This document shows positions 8,409 to 19,588 of a DNA stretch of 34,418 bases, one piece after another. The stretch lies in assembly GCA_003427395.1 (NCBI GenBank), contig BFEA01000273.1, forward strand, positions 103,505-137,922, in the 5' to 3' direction. Both the position numbers and the translations under genes were made by a program. The notes under the pieces are model-generated. The model was given only the letters and a program-made list of their open reading frames with translations, had not been told where the DNA came from and ran no database searches. The stretch comes from Chara braunii (taxonomy: Eukaryota; Streptophyta; Charophyceae; Charales; Characeae). Positions within the stretch are counted from its first letter, which is position 1, and each line of letters starts with the position of its first letter.

Positions 8409-9147
8409 TAAAAATAAACAGGGCCTGTCATATTTTTTTTTAATGTTGTTTATTACTATAAAATTCTGCCGAAGGCCGAGGACCTCACAATTCTACCCAG
8501 TGTGTACTATGGCCATTACCCAGCTTCGGCTTGTGCTGGAAACTGGGTCCCGAGTCTCGACATTTCCCACCATGCGCCCTTGGATCTTCAATGAAAATAG
8601 CAGTAGACGAGCAAAGGTCACTATGGCTTCCTACGCTGCTTACCTTACAGGCTTGAGCGGTGGACAATAGAGATAGATTCTTTATTTTGTAGGCTAATGC
8701 AACAAAATTGCTAAGAAGGAAAAATAATAACAAAATTGCTAAGAATGAAAAAATAATTATTTCAACATACATGTCCTTAGTACATTTAATTTAAATTTCA
8801 AATTAATCACATGAACAATGACTCGACCAGTTTTTGATTGAATAACTATGAAAAGATAGGATAAACTGTCGTGTTTCTATCGGAAGAAAAGTCAAAGTTA
8901 ACAATAAAAGGCTAGTAAACATCAGAAAGATGGGTAGCAGCATAGAAACATGTATTGATGTGCCAAATTGGCTAATACTAGAAGGTTTGCAATCGAAGAA
9001 GCACTTTGATAAACAGCAGCTACTTTCAACGGCCTAATCACTGTATGAGTTTTTGCTCGATTAGATAATAGAGATTGGAAAAAGCGGAATAAAAGTAAAG
9101 ACCAGGCGTGAAGCAAACATACCTCTCTTTTTGACAAACAAAGCCTA
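8409..9147. other. Intronic DNA with a short AT-rich tandem repeat
   Basis: ACAAAATTGCTAAGAA occurs twice near 8701-8745, with A-rich linkers. Otherwise there is no gene or element that I recognise. Confidence 0.4.
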
Positions 9148-10068
9148 TTAAACCACCACCACCTCCGAGCCTGTTTTTGCCGACCCTGAATTTCACTGCG
9201 CACCGAGTTTTGGCGAGCCTGGGTCCCACTGTGTTTTCTTTTCTGGTACTCGGAATTCAACAACGAAAGGAAAAAAAAAAAAAAAAAGGGAACCCACAAT
9301 GCTATGGACATCGAAGCAATTGGTGCTACAGGCAACTGTGGTCAAAAGAACAACGGAAAAAAGAAGCAACATTTCTATGGACATGACAGCAGCTGGATAC
9401 AGAATCTCGAGTGCATGTGAGACTATGCCCACCCAACCAGCGTTACAGCCCCGACAGTTGCAAATCAAAAGAAGCAAAAGAAGAAGAATTAAAAAAAAAG
9501 CAACTACTCTATGGACGAGATAGCAGCTGGATACAGAATCTCCAGTGGAAGTGAGAGAATCTCCAGTGGATGTGAGAGTATGCATGCCCTCTTAACGGGT
9601 GTTACAGCCCCAGCAGTTGCAAATCAAAAGAGGAATGGCAAAAAAAAAACCAACAACTCTATGTACGAGATAGCAGCTGGATACAGAATGCCTGGTACAT
9701 GTGAGATTGCACCCTCCATCTAAAAGTGGCAGCCATCCGTGGAATGTGCCCTGCCTCTCGCTGGCAGGGCACTAAAACGGGCAACCAAAAAAAAAGAAAG
9801 AACACAGAGCAAAAAATGGAAGTAGCCACAATTCAGGGTAGATGCGTTCCTGGAAGCACTGATGTGAGCACACCTCGCTCACAGCCTTCTCCACTGTCCT
9901 TCCTTTCGATTCGGTTGCTTTGTTTTTCTTTTTCTTTTTGTTTTTTTGAAGCGGGCCCACAAGACCCACACATTTTCTTTTGCCAAGCCTCGTCCGACCC
10001 CCGAAAAAGTGGGAAAACTGCCAGTTTTCCCATTTTCCCCAAGACTGGCAGAGGCAGTGGTGGTTTAA
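9148..10068. mobile_element. ~920-bp element with TTAAACCACCAC termini
   Basis: The left end TTAAACCACCACCACCTC and the right end (reverse complement TTAAACCACCACTGCCTC) form terminal inverted repeats of about 18 bp. Its end word is the one seen in the palindrome at 906-927. The interior carries an A-rich minisatellite and no recognisable transposase, so it is non-autonomous. Confidence 0.55.
9294..9730 (+). repeat. ~140-150-bp tandem repeat with A-rich junctions
   Basis: Units carry CTATGGACGAGATAGCAGC, TGGATACAGAATCTC, GTTACAGCCCC, GTTGCAAATCAAAAG and an A run. Copies begin near 9372, 9508 and 9660, and a diverged copy near 9300. Every complete unit ends in an A tract. Confidence 0.75.
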
Positions 10069-10124
10069 AGCTGAAGCCCGATTAATCGATTTTTTGCATT
10101 TGTGTTTTCCGAAGGACTTTAGAC
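10069..10124. other. Spacer between elements
   Basis: Short AT-rich stretch containing TTAATCGATTTTTTGC. No feature recognised. Confidence 0.3.
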
Positions 10125-10290
10125 CATTAGTTCACACGAGGCTAAAGTTGGCAAAGCAGCCTTCCAAGCCTCGCAACGACTGCGGCTTTTCAGAGTGGCC
10201 TGCCACTTTTGCTACTGGCCTGAGCTCGAAGCTGAGTGCTCTTACCACGTATACTGGTAAGAACAGTACGTAGGTTCGTGTGAACTGGTA
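10125..10290. repeat. Small foldback with perfect 11-bp arms
   Basis: AGTTCACACGA at 10129-10139 and its exact reverse complement at 10276-10286, with weaker pairing extending outward and inward, enclose about 140 bp. It could be a small MITE. Copy number beyond this window is unknown. Confidence 0.5.
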
Positions 10291-10479
10291 GCCACAAAGA
10301 CTACCACAACAACGCATCCTCCAAAAGACCACCAAGCCTAAAGACATGCAACAACTAGTTATCTGACAAAAATGCAACCCTGAAAAGACCAACAAAATCT
10401 ACTGTTTAGAAGCCAAACAACATACAACAGCTAGCTTATCTGACCAACGATAATCCCCTCACCTCTATCAGCGCTACCC

Positions 10480-10885
10480 TCTTATCCGTGCTGTCCAGAA
10501 ACTGCAGAGAGCCTGAGATTCCATGACGGGTTCCCACCATGCACTCTAGCACTCCGGCCTTATCCTTGCTGTCCAGAAAACTCCAGATTAGTCTGAGATG
10601 GCATGACGGGTTTCCTGCCATGAACTGCAGAGAGCCTGAGATACCATGATGGGATTCCCACCATGCACTCTAGTGCTCCCTCTTATACACATCTAGATGT
10701 GTATAAGAGACAGACTCCGATTAGTCTGAGATGGCATGACGGGTTTCCTGCCATGAACTGCAGAGAGCCTGAGATACCATGATGGGATTCCCACCATGCA
10801 CTCTAGTGCTCCGCTTTTGTCCTTGCTGTCCAGAAAACTCCAGAGAGTCTGAGATGGCATGACGGGTTTCCTGCCATGCACTCTT
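10480..10885. repeat. Minisatellite of ~60-130-bp units around CTGAGATGGCATGACGGG
   Basis: Related units recur through this stretch: CCTTGCTGTCCAGAAA, CTGAGATNNCATGANGGG and CCACCATGCACTCTAG. One 94-bp segment, 10586-10679, is repeated exactly at 10719-10812 on the other side of a library adapter, so at least that duplication may be an assembly artefact. Confidence 0.7.
10680..10713. other. Residual Tn5 mosaic-end (mate-pair junction) adapter, assembly contamination
   Basis: CTCTTATACACATCT is followed head to head by AGATGTGTATAAGAGACAG. These are the two Tn5 mosaic-end sequences joined as in tagmentation mate-pair junction adapters; only the first four bases of the usual 38-nt palindrome are missing. 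It is synthetic sequence and marks a chimeric read joined into the assembly. Confidence 0.93.
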
Positions 10886-11687
10886 GGATCTTTGTACGTA
10901 TAGAATCACAGCGATTGGTACAGCTCAGGTTTGCTCCTTGCTTGTTCTTACTTGCCACCTAACGAGCCACTCTCACTGCTCGTGGTAGCCGCTGTTGATA
11001 GTTCCGTGGGTTTCACCCTACTCCACATGTTTTTACCACACACTCCCAATTGTAAGCTGGTGTGCAAACACTCTCAGGCAAAAATGCAACTTAGTTCCTC
11101 CCTTGCAACCCCCAAAATACTAACCAAATCTACTGTGAAGGAGCCAAAACGCATAAAACTGCAATGCATTGCAGTACTACAGTGGGCCGTACACCAACTC
11201 TGCACAGGTTTCTAGCACTCCGGGGCTTGATCCTGGGACCTGTCAGTTGCTGGGGCTCCTCTTTTGGGTGGTCTTACACCATTAGGCCCTGCTCTTTTAT
11301 CTTTTCTGCAATTGAGATTGAGGCCCATTGTTTTCCTGTTTCTCTGTTATGTGATTCTGGACGGTTTTTCAGATTGTTTTTGTTTCGACTCTTTTTGGCC
11401 ATAGGGCTGTAGGTCGGGTGTGAGGGAAGTGGAAGTAGCAGTCCGGTAGAAATTGGAGTGAACAAAAGTCGGGGATCCGATGAAGTACGGGTTCTTTTTC
11501 GCTTTTTCCTTTCACAAAGTGCTGCTGGAGGTCGCGGCCGTTTTGCTGCTGCGCTATATGCATCTGCGCGGGGCTTTCTTCTGGGGATGGTGCTGTCGGC
11601 TATAGCTGAGGCCAGGCAGCTCTACTTTCCAGGCTAGCGTTCGGCTACAGGCCATGAGCGCTACTGGGCGCCGCCTCCTCTGTGTTC
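10886..11687. other. Intronic DNA, nothing coding recognised
   Basis: The stretch near 11080-11155 (AAAAATGCAAC, then CCAAATCTACTGTGAAGGAG) resembles 10368-10430 and suggests an old duplication. No domain-like frame is seen. Confidence 0.4.
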
Positions 11688-12243
11688 TGTTGGGGTATGG
11701 CAGCTGCCTGTCAAAGTAGTCCCTTGCAGCGGTTCTTCTTCAACGTGGCAGGTCTTCATCTTCATCGTGGTGGTGCTCTTCTTCTTCATCCTTGGGAGCT
11801 ACGCTACCTGTTGAATGGATACGTCGTCTGCAGCTGGGCTTTGGTGTGCAGCAGACTGATCTGTTACACGCAGGAGGGTGGTGCAGTGTTGCAGGCTTGA
11901 TGGGTGGGGCGCTGTAAGTTCCATAGGCGCCATAGTCAGAGCTTGGGGATTGAGGGAGGAAGAAGAAGCGTCCCCTGTTCGAATGAAACTCTGTTGTTAA
12001 TTGGTTTGTTGGTGTTGTAATGTGGTTGGGATCCTGGGAATTTTGTGCTGCTGATCGAGTTGGGAAGGGGCGGTATTAAGTTTAGAATTGATTCAATCAA
12101 TTCTGTTCTTGGCTTTGTGAGCTTCCGCTGTGTATTCTCCTCATCTGGTTTGGTGTGGATTGTTCTTTCCAAGTCCGCTTGTCATTGCGCATGTGTATGG
12201 GAATATGTGAATGCCATGCTGGATTTGTTTTCAATCAGGCACA
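11688..12243 (+). mobile_element. Left LTR of the + strand Ty3/gypsy element
   Basis: Begins TGTTGGGGTATGGCAGC and ends about ...CAGGCACA, with a primer-binding-like site 8 nt further on. Most of it is repeated in direct orientation at 25994-26478 with scattered substitutions. That similarity starts close to the TG terminus, and gag-pol sequence lies between the copies, so this is an LTR pair. Confidence 0.8.
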
Positions 12244-12250
12244 TAATAGT

Positions 12251-12263
12251 TGGTATTGGAGCC
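12251..12263 (+). other. Primer-binding-site-like sequence (initiator tRNA-Met type)
   Basis: TGGTATTGGAGCC differs at two positions from TGGTATCAGAGCC, the common primer-binding site complementary to the 3' end of initiator tRNA-Met in plant retrotransposons. Its place just after the LTR supports the assignment. Confidence 0.65.
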
Positions 12264-12458
12264 ACGGCCGCGTGCATCCAACAAATTGATTGATGGGCCA
12301 TCAACTATTTGGCTGGCGGTTGGCGGTTTGTGGCAGTGCCCCGTCATCTGCAACGTTCGACCGCGGAGATAGTTGCTGTTTGATTGGTGCACGTTGTACC
12401 AAAAACAAAAAAGAAAAGAAAAAAGGGTGGAGTGGTCTCATGAGCTGGCCTGACGGTA
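12264..12458 (+). other. Start of the retroelement leader
   Basis: Unremarkable sequence ending in an A-rich run near 12400-12425. The hairpin-dense block starts after it. Confidence 0.35.
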
Positions 12459-13472
12459 ATTAATTAGGGCGTCAACCCTAATTAATCCATTGGTCGACTT
12501 GAGGGTCTCGTGACCCTCATATTGTCAAGTTCCTGCGACCGGTCTGTAGACCCGACTTGGGGATATCAATTTGCAGAGAGGTGAAGATTCAGTTTCAGCG
12601 TTGACCGAGAGTGAGTCAACCGGGCCTTTTTATTTCGGTCGAAGTTGACCGGCGACAATCACCAATCAAGACCTTGATCGAGTGAGCTCGTTCTGCCGAC
12701 CGGTCTTTTTGACGTCAGTCCGTCAGTCTGTCAAAAAGGTTTGTCAGGTTTGTCAATTTGCTGTCCGTCTAGAGGTCAATCCATGCTTGCCAGTCTGTTT
12801 GTCGTCAGTAGGTTATCAACGGTTTGACTCTTCCTTCTGACCCATGCTTGCTGTTGACCGTCGGTTATGAGCCTGAGCAGAAGCTGTGTTTTCGGTCCCC
12901 GTTCTGTCAGTCCTGTCTTGGTTTGTCGTGCTAGATCCCGACGTGAGTGCATCGACTCCCGCCTCTTTCGCAAAAGGTGAAAACCCTCTTGGCTACTGTC
13001 GAGCGCATCGGTTCGGCACCGCACAAGGCAGGGCGGGACCCTCCCAGCCGCGTCACGCAGGAGTTGGTTTTGATCCTCGTCGCAAATGCATATGGAGCTT
13101 CCGCAAGCCGCTCCGGCCGAGTGCGCCAACCATACCTCTCGCGAGCCCCTACGACAGGATAGGGCCTACGCGAGGCACGACTTACCTCCACCTTACGGGA
13201 GCTGTCACCTCCCTTCGATGGGCGTATCCCCGCTGAGTTACCAGTCCACAGTACGAAAGCTAATCAGCTGCAATCGTAGAGGTGAACTAGTCGAGGGTAT
13301 TTCTCGTTCGCTGTAGCATAGGGGGTACGCGCGGTATTACGCCTCTATCGAACCCGCACGCGAACCGACATCTTGGGGGGCTGAGGCCCCAAGCGCGACT
13401 CGTCGCCGGTCGACTAGGACACATGCCACACGCCACGCGCACACCACTATAAAGAACATAAAAATAAACACA

Positions 13473-13505
13473 CACACACACACGCACGTACATATACATA
13501 TACAG
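13473..13505. repeat. Short (CA)n/(TA)n microsatellite
   Basis: ACACACACACACAC followed by GCACGTACATATACATATAC. Confidence 0.8.
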
Positions 13506-14780
13506 AACGACATTGAACAAACAACGCGACAACACTCCTAGTCCCTTAGTAGCCATCCCATAACTCTCCGATGCGGAAATCGGATAGGCGTCGCGCGCGA
13601 GACCTAGTATAAAACCGAGCGGACGTAGGGCTAACTCATATCGACTCGCAATGCCAGCGTACGCAAGTGGTCGCAATGATGGCGTACTATGTAGTACCCA
13701 TACTCATGTGATCCGTGTTAATGTCGAGGGTCGCGTTCGATACTCAAGTGTCGGTTGACACGCGCCTTGAGGGACTGATCTCTCGACGCTGGACAACCGC
13801 CAAGTGCGGTTGAGAACCACACCCTCTTCTGCACCCTGTGGAGAGTGGGTGGTACACAGGTTCATACCTGTGGTGGCAACCGTCTCTTATTGCCCTGGAG
13901 ACCAGCTCCATCATCTAGGGCCTGGAGAGAAATCAAGGGGTTTGACTTTGACGGCTGCCACGGATTACAACGTCCAACCATAGAAACTTCTAAAGAGCAA
14001 AGGCTAAAAGGGGATGTTCCTTTTCTCTCGAAAACATAATCTGTTTAACTCTTACGCGCGGCCATAGTAGGCCGCACGAAACACTCAAGATATATGTATT
14101 TACATATATATAGAGGGTTATAAATATGTGACGATCACTTTTTACAATCACAGTGAGACTCCTCTCAGCCATATATTTATGTATATGATCGCAGACAGTC
14201 AAATCCAAAGTCTGGACCACCAAACATACCTGCAATCAGATCAAAGATTCAACAAAAAGCCCATGCATTACAGAGGGGCAACTTCAACCATTTTCTGCAC
14301 TCACACCCCTCGCTTTAGCCATGCAAGCCTCACTCTTGTGCAACTCTTCAAAATAAACTACTCAATACTTTTCTTTATATGACCATTCAAATAAAGTCCG
14401 GACGAAAACACAACAAAACAATTCAAATCACAAGGCTAAAGCCTTTAGGTTGAGTGGCAAGAGTGGATTGGAGTTGAGTCGTAAACCCACGAATTGACAA
14501 CCGACCTGTTATCAGTGATAACAGAAGTTGATCCTCGTAGGATCAAGCTGAATCTATCCCAGATCCCGAATCAAACGGTCAATAGGACCTGTAAGACAGG
14601 CCAATCCCCAGGCTAAACCTATAAGTCCACAGAGAATAAACTTTATATCATGATCTCACTCAAAATCTTCATAACTAACTAAGCATTACTTTATCTCTAA
14701 GCAAGTGCTCAAAGAAAGGAAGATCCTGACAAGATCTCTATACAGAGTGGATCGCCAGAATCGCCACCTGTCAAAATATA

Positions 14781-15085
14781 GTCTAACTTCTCTAAACTTA
14801 AGAAAATTTCGGCAATGCTTCCCGTAGGAAAAGTGTCTTCCTATAATTTATAGTAACCCGAATATGAAAACAAAAATAAACTTAAACTTTCCAAAGTTAA
14901 ATTTTGTCTAACTCCCTGAATTAGCAAAAATTTGGGCAGCACTCCCTTTAGAAAATGAGACTTTCCAAATTTTTACTAAGCTATATATAAAAGTTAGACA
15001 AGTTGAACTTTGAAAAGTCAAATTTCGACTAATTCCTTGGATTTGCAGAAATTTCGGCAGCGCTTCCCGTAGAGAAAATAACTTA
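14781..15085. repeat. Three diverged ~120-bp units with a GGCAGC-type core
   Basis: Units begin at about 14781, 14906 and 15026. Each has GTCTAAC or CGACTAA, then 20-25 nt, then a version of AAATTTCGGCAGCGCTTCCC, then GTAG or TTAG and GAAAA. Between units, hairpins such as AACTTTCCAAAGTT recur. The core resembles a motif I associate loosely with untranslated regions of some plant LTR retrotransposons; I cannot confirm that here. Confidence 0.75.
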
Positions 15086-15353
15086 CCAAAATTTATACAA
15101 AGCCAAGTATAACAAATGATCTCAGAAAATGCAGAAATTGAACTAACTCCTTTTGCTCTAGCACGTGGCGAGCAACTAAAGCAACTACCGGTCAAACTGA
15201 AACTCAAACTAAGTAGTGACCTCACTCAACCACATGCAAGGTTAAACCACAAAGGTAAGTACTCTCCCCATTCCCAAGTCAAAATCCTCGTAAATAATTC
15301 ATGAAACTTTCAGATGATTTAACCCTTATACCCAACTTACATATGGCATGGTG

Positions 15354-15384
15354 CTAGACCATTCAGCTTAGAAACAATGTCTAG
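15354..15384. repeat. Conserved-core hairpin, copy 1
   Basis: Arms CTAGAC and GTCTAG enclose CATTCAGCTTAGAAACAAT. The inner ATT and AAT could extend the stem by 3 bp across one bulged C. Confidence 0.85.
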
Positions 15385-15467
15385 TCGCCTTGAACTGGTT
15401 AATATCCAAAGTTTAATAATTTTTTGACTTTGTTTTCAAAAAGGAATATGAAAATATGGGCAGGGGA

Positions 15468-15498
15468 TTGAGCCATTCGACTTAGAAACAATGCTCAA
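15468..15498. repeat. Conserved-core hairpin, copy 2
   Basis: Arms TTGAGC and GCTCAA enclose CATTCGACTTAGAAACAAT (AG to GA inside the loop). Confidence 0.85.
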
Positions 15499-15547
15499 CT
15501 TGCCCAGATTAGTTCCAATTATATTTAGTACTTTCCTTTCTTTTCTA

Positions 15548-15578
15548 TTGGACCATTCAGCTTAGAAACAATGTCCAA
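15548..15578. repeat. Conserved-core hairpin, copy 3
   Basis: Arms TTGGAC and GTCCAA enclose CATTCAGCTTAGAAACAAT. Confidence 0.85.
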
Positions 15579-15653
15579 CTGCCGATTCACATGCAGATAT
15601 AGATAAAATACTTCCAGTCTATACTCAGTTTATACTTATGTGCGTGGTTTTCA

Positions 15654-15688
15654 GGCTAAGCCATTCAACTTAGAAACAATGCTTAGCC
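15654..15688. repeat. Conserved-core hairpin, copy 4
   Basis: Longest arms, GGCTAAGC and GCTTAGCC (8 bp), enclose CATTCAACTTAGAAACAAT. Confidence 0.85.
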
Positions 15689-15772
15689 GTAGACCAAAAT
15701 CCTCCCTCAGAATAAAACAAAAACTTAAACCCTTCCAATCAGGAAAACCCTCAGAAAATAAATACAGCAACC

Positions 15773-15798
15773 AGGCCATTCAGCTTAGAACAATGCCT
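15773..15798. repeat. Conserved-core hairpin, copy 5 (short)
   Basis: Arms AGGC and GCCT (4 bp) enclose CATTCAGCTTAGAACAAT, which is one A shorter than the other cores. Confidence 0.75.
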
Positions 15799-15831
15799 CA
15801 CCTTTCAGAAAACAACCAAATAAACATAGCC

Positions 15832-15862
15832 CTGGGCCATTCAGCTTAGAAACAATGCCCAG
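15832..15862. repeat. Conserved-core hairpin, copy 6
   Basis: Arms CTGGGC and GCCCAG enclose CATTCAGCTTAGAAACAAT. Confidence 0.85.
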
Positions 15863-18800
15863 TCCTTGGTTGACCCGGTCAAACGCATGCAAACTTCCTT
15901 CTTCCCACCTTCCCCCAGTTCATCCCTCAGTCTGCTTCCAATCAAAATAAAGAGAAACTTAAGTTTTTCACACCCATTCCTTCCATTTAGTCTGATTAAA
16001 TCTTGAATGACAGCAAAATCATAAGGGATTGCACGCATACAGTCAGTCAAACTAAGGGGAAGTAGTCAAATAGGGCATAGTGGGGTCATACAGGTAAAGA
16101 AAGATATACTTGTCAGTTCCCTGCCTATAGAACCTCGCATAGGTTCCGACAGAGCTCCCGCAATCGGTGGGTGGACTCCCCACAGAGTCTTGCTGCGGTC
16201 CTACGGGTTGCAATCCCGCCTGCCGCCTTCCTCTCAGATCAGGACTAGACTTGGAGTAAGAAGGATAGAAAGAGGAAGTTTAAGTCTCTCAGATCCAAGG
16301 AGGGTGCGCTCAGACTCGCGTGAGAGGGCCTTGTTATCTTCAAGCGCCTGAGGGCCCCGCAATGGCAGCCAATAATCGCAACAAAGGTTGGTCAATGCAC
16401 AACCAAGATGCAATAACCTCCTTTTATCCCACTTGATGACTCTCTCATGTACCATAATGCGCTTTCTTAGTCCAATCTCTCTCTGAGTAGTCTAAGGAGA
16501 ATGGCATTCAATTAGAGTACCCTACGGTAAAACCACCAAGTCGAGAACACTACTATTGCATGCGACGCCAAACTGATCACGAGTGAAACAACGAATACTA
16601 TACGGACGGCGGTAGTCATGAGGCAGATACTATGATGGTCGGTATTGACAGACATTCAAACGTACGTTATACTGCCGATCTTGCCAGGACAAAGGAGGAT
16701 GATACCAGGCAGTGTGCAACAACTCTCCCGTTAGATCATAGGTATTCGGTCTTCCCAACCATACATGGAGAGAGGTGGCGAGTGACCACGTCCATCACCG
16801 AGGTAATCGAAGTCGGAATGAACCTTCAGCCTGACGCTGGTCAGGTACGTACCCAAACCACTATGATCATTGCGTGGGTTAGCATGCAGTTTGACACCGG
16901 AGTTCGTCATTCGGTTCCCCCAGCCTAGCTATCTTGACAATAGGCATTTCTTTCTCTTTACCCCTCTATGCGAACCTCAGCCGTTGGCTCGCTGCACTAC
17001 TGCAACCCTTCCGGCTAGATGCGAAAGAATCCTCCGTTGGAATATGACCAGGCTCATCGTTGTGTGCAATACTCTGCACCAGTAGCGATCATTTGACCCG
17101 TCAAAATGAACATCTAAAGCGACAATTCGACTCTCTGGTTTCACACTGCTTCCCACGACATGTTATATGGAAATTTGGATTGAATCTTTCGCAAGAACAC
17201 GAAAGTATTCACTCTGTTCCCAAAAATCGCCCATTCCGTGCATAACTTATTATTTAAACTAGAAAACTGACCCCTAGACTCTAAATCTAGCTTCACTATC
17301 GAACTCGCAATACCCTTAGATCGCAAAAAACGCACTTTTCCTCACCTGATTTCATTAAGGATCCCGCTTCCTTCATATTCATCTTGCCATGCCTCCGCGC
17401 AACTTATACAACTAAATCGGCTATACCATCTACCTTACACGAAATCTAACACCGTCATTAGCCTCGCCTGACCCCAAAACCCCAATCTAGCATTTTAAGT
17501 CACAAAAAATGGTCAAGAAAAGACCGAGTTATTTCAATTTCAGTCTCCCTTTTCTTTTCTTTCCTCCATCTCGACGCACTGTTTTTCTCTCCTACGTCCC
17601 TCTCTACTACCTTTTGCTGTGTTAGACTTCAGAATCCGGGTCGCCTGCCTCAAAAACCCCGGATTCGAATTTTACTAATAGAATCGGGCAAGTTAATCAC
17701 CTTTCTCTTTTGCTATTCTCCTTCGCTGCTCTACCATCGCTACCTCTCCGTGCACTACTTTCTTTACTAACCTCTCTATATTCTACCTCTCTTCTAAATC
17801 TAACCTTCCCATTCGCTGCGCCCGGGGTTAGAACCTCTGGATCGGTCCCTGTCTCGCTCGATTCCACTAAGGATCGAGCGAGCTCGACATCTTCTGCTGC
17901 GTTCTGCCTTGCCTCCTCACCATCTCCAGTCCTGAATGCACCTGGCGCAGGATGCCGTCCAGGTTCATTCCACCCCTTCTTCACTTACCTCAGGATCCGC
18001 CCCTACTCTATCCTCTCGTCTTCTCCCTCCCTTTCATCGTCCTCATCTCGCTTCTTTCTCTCTCCACCTCCGTTATTCCTTTAGGTAGCCAGCCCCATCC
18101 GTCGGCTCGTAACCTCCTGCTGTAGCACAGTACGAGTGGCCATGTAGTTAGCCGAGACACCTCGAAGACTACCGATTGCTAAAGACAATAGCGCGACCGT
18201 CATACAAGTCACAATTTGCCATTGAGTGTGTAGTAGCTCACCTACCTGAACCCACCATCTCTGTCCGTGGCTGGTTACTAACGCAGGCGATCCATGCACG
18301 ACTGCGGGTGATCCTTGGCATCGCGACTGGCGGAGGGTGCAAGACTTTTTGTGCAGTCGGCAGCCTAGCCCGGTAGAGTGGGTCCGAGTGCAACTCTTGG
18401 TGGTAAATAGCAAATATTGTAATGAAAGCCTTGAAAAAGCCGGCATGGGAAAGGGTTCCATAGGTAAGCGGCCGCTGCAGCAGCCTCACTCCCAGTGCCC
18501 TGACCCACTTTGCTCGGACGCTGCTCACTTTTTTTTTTCTGGGTCTCAAAATGGGTGCACAACCCTCTTTCGGCAAGCAATAGGTGGCAGATCGTGTACC
18601 CACGACGACCCCTTTCTTCTCGGCTGCAACTTCATAGGCCTGCTCGGAATGGTCTCCAATTCCCTTCCACTTTAGGCTATCGACGCTCTCCAAGTGGGAA
18701 GCGAGGGAAACCACGACCACGGACCCCACCACACCCGAAGCGTGGATCACATACAGTCAACACTGCCGACCCTTTTTTCCTCAAGTGCAACTACAAACTC

Positions 18801-19588
18801 GAACCCTGACCGCAACAAAGGACCTTCGCCAGTATCCCAAACACGCGGACCCGTCAAACGAGGCGCGCACCTAAGGTCCTCGAATGCCGTGATGACCATT
18901 GAATTTGGCGTCGCGTCCGGGTCAAGGAACGCCGGGTCATAAAAAAAATAATAGAAATACGACGCTAAAATGGTTTATTTAGAAAATGCCACCACCGATC
19001 TAACGTCGCTGACGACAAACCAAGGGAGATAGCCCTGCCAGGCCCTCAACCCCTCGGTCCACTCACGCTACTCTGATATTCCCGCGCCGTCACCGCTCGA
19101 TCTCGATCCGTGAATCTCTTTGATGAAAGTCTGACACCGTAACCGCTAGTGCTAGGCCCAAGGATGAGTGTAGTACCGACGGACACCCAAATAAACGGAT
19201 ACTGCTCGACGCACGGACCTGTCGACACATTGTTTGTCGATGTCGTCCTCCGCGCGTACGCACAAGTCACAGGCAAGAGCACCAATCAAAAGACCAAATC
19301 TTTTTAATCCTAGTTTAATCAGAAGTAAAAGTTTGACCGACTATCACGCCGAATCTTTAATCATCAACAAATAAAAATCACGCTTGCCTCAAGCTTACGC
19401 GCTCACACTCTCTATTCTAGTCAAGCATCCAGTCAACATAAACTACAGACACAGCCGCACCTCACGCGGTATAGCTAAACTTTAAACCAAACTTATTTCC
19501 TGTCGTTTTGCAAAAAACAGGGCGGATACCCTTGTAAGGGTATTCACACCGGCACCGCGTTGCGCAAGAGTTAAGGGAAACAAAAACA

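Noticed and set aside
13000-13800. rRNA-like GC-rich stretch
   Set aside because: I looked for conserved rRNA words and found none; the stretch is GC-rich with hairpins only.
15354-15862. CRISPR array
   Set aside because: Core repeats have irregular spacing (about 60-120 nt) and variable complementary arms, in a eukaryotic transposon context. There are no cas genes.
17640-17690. GGATTCGAATTTT, a possible tRNA B box
   Set aside because: No A box or cloverleaf in either direction.
17697-18084. Reading frames in the pyrimidine-rich stretch
   Set aside because: Low-complexity Ser/Leu/Pro-rich or Glu/Arg-rich translations on opposite strands, as expected from CT-rich DNA.
18460-18490. NotI/PstI-like site GCGGCCGCTGCAG as a possible vector remnant
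   Set aside because: No adjoining vector sequence recognised; an isolated restriction site can occur by chance.
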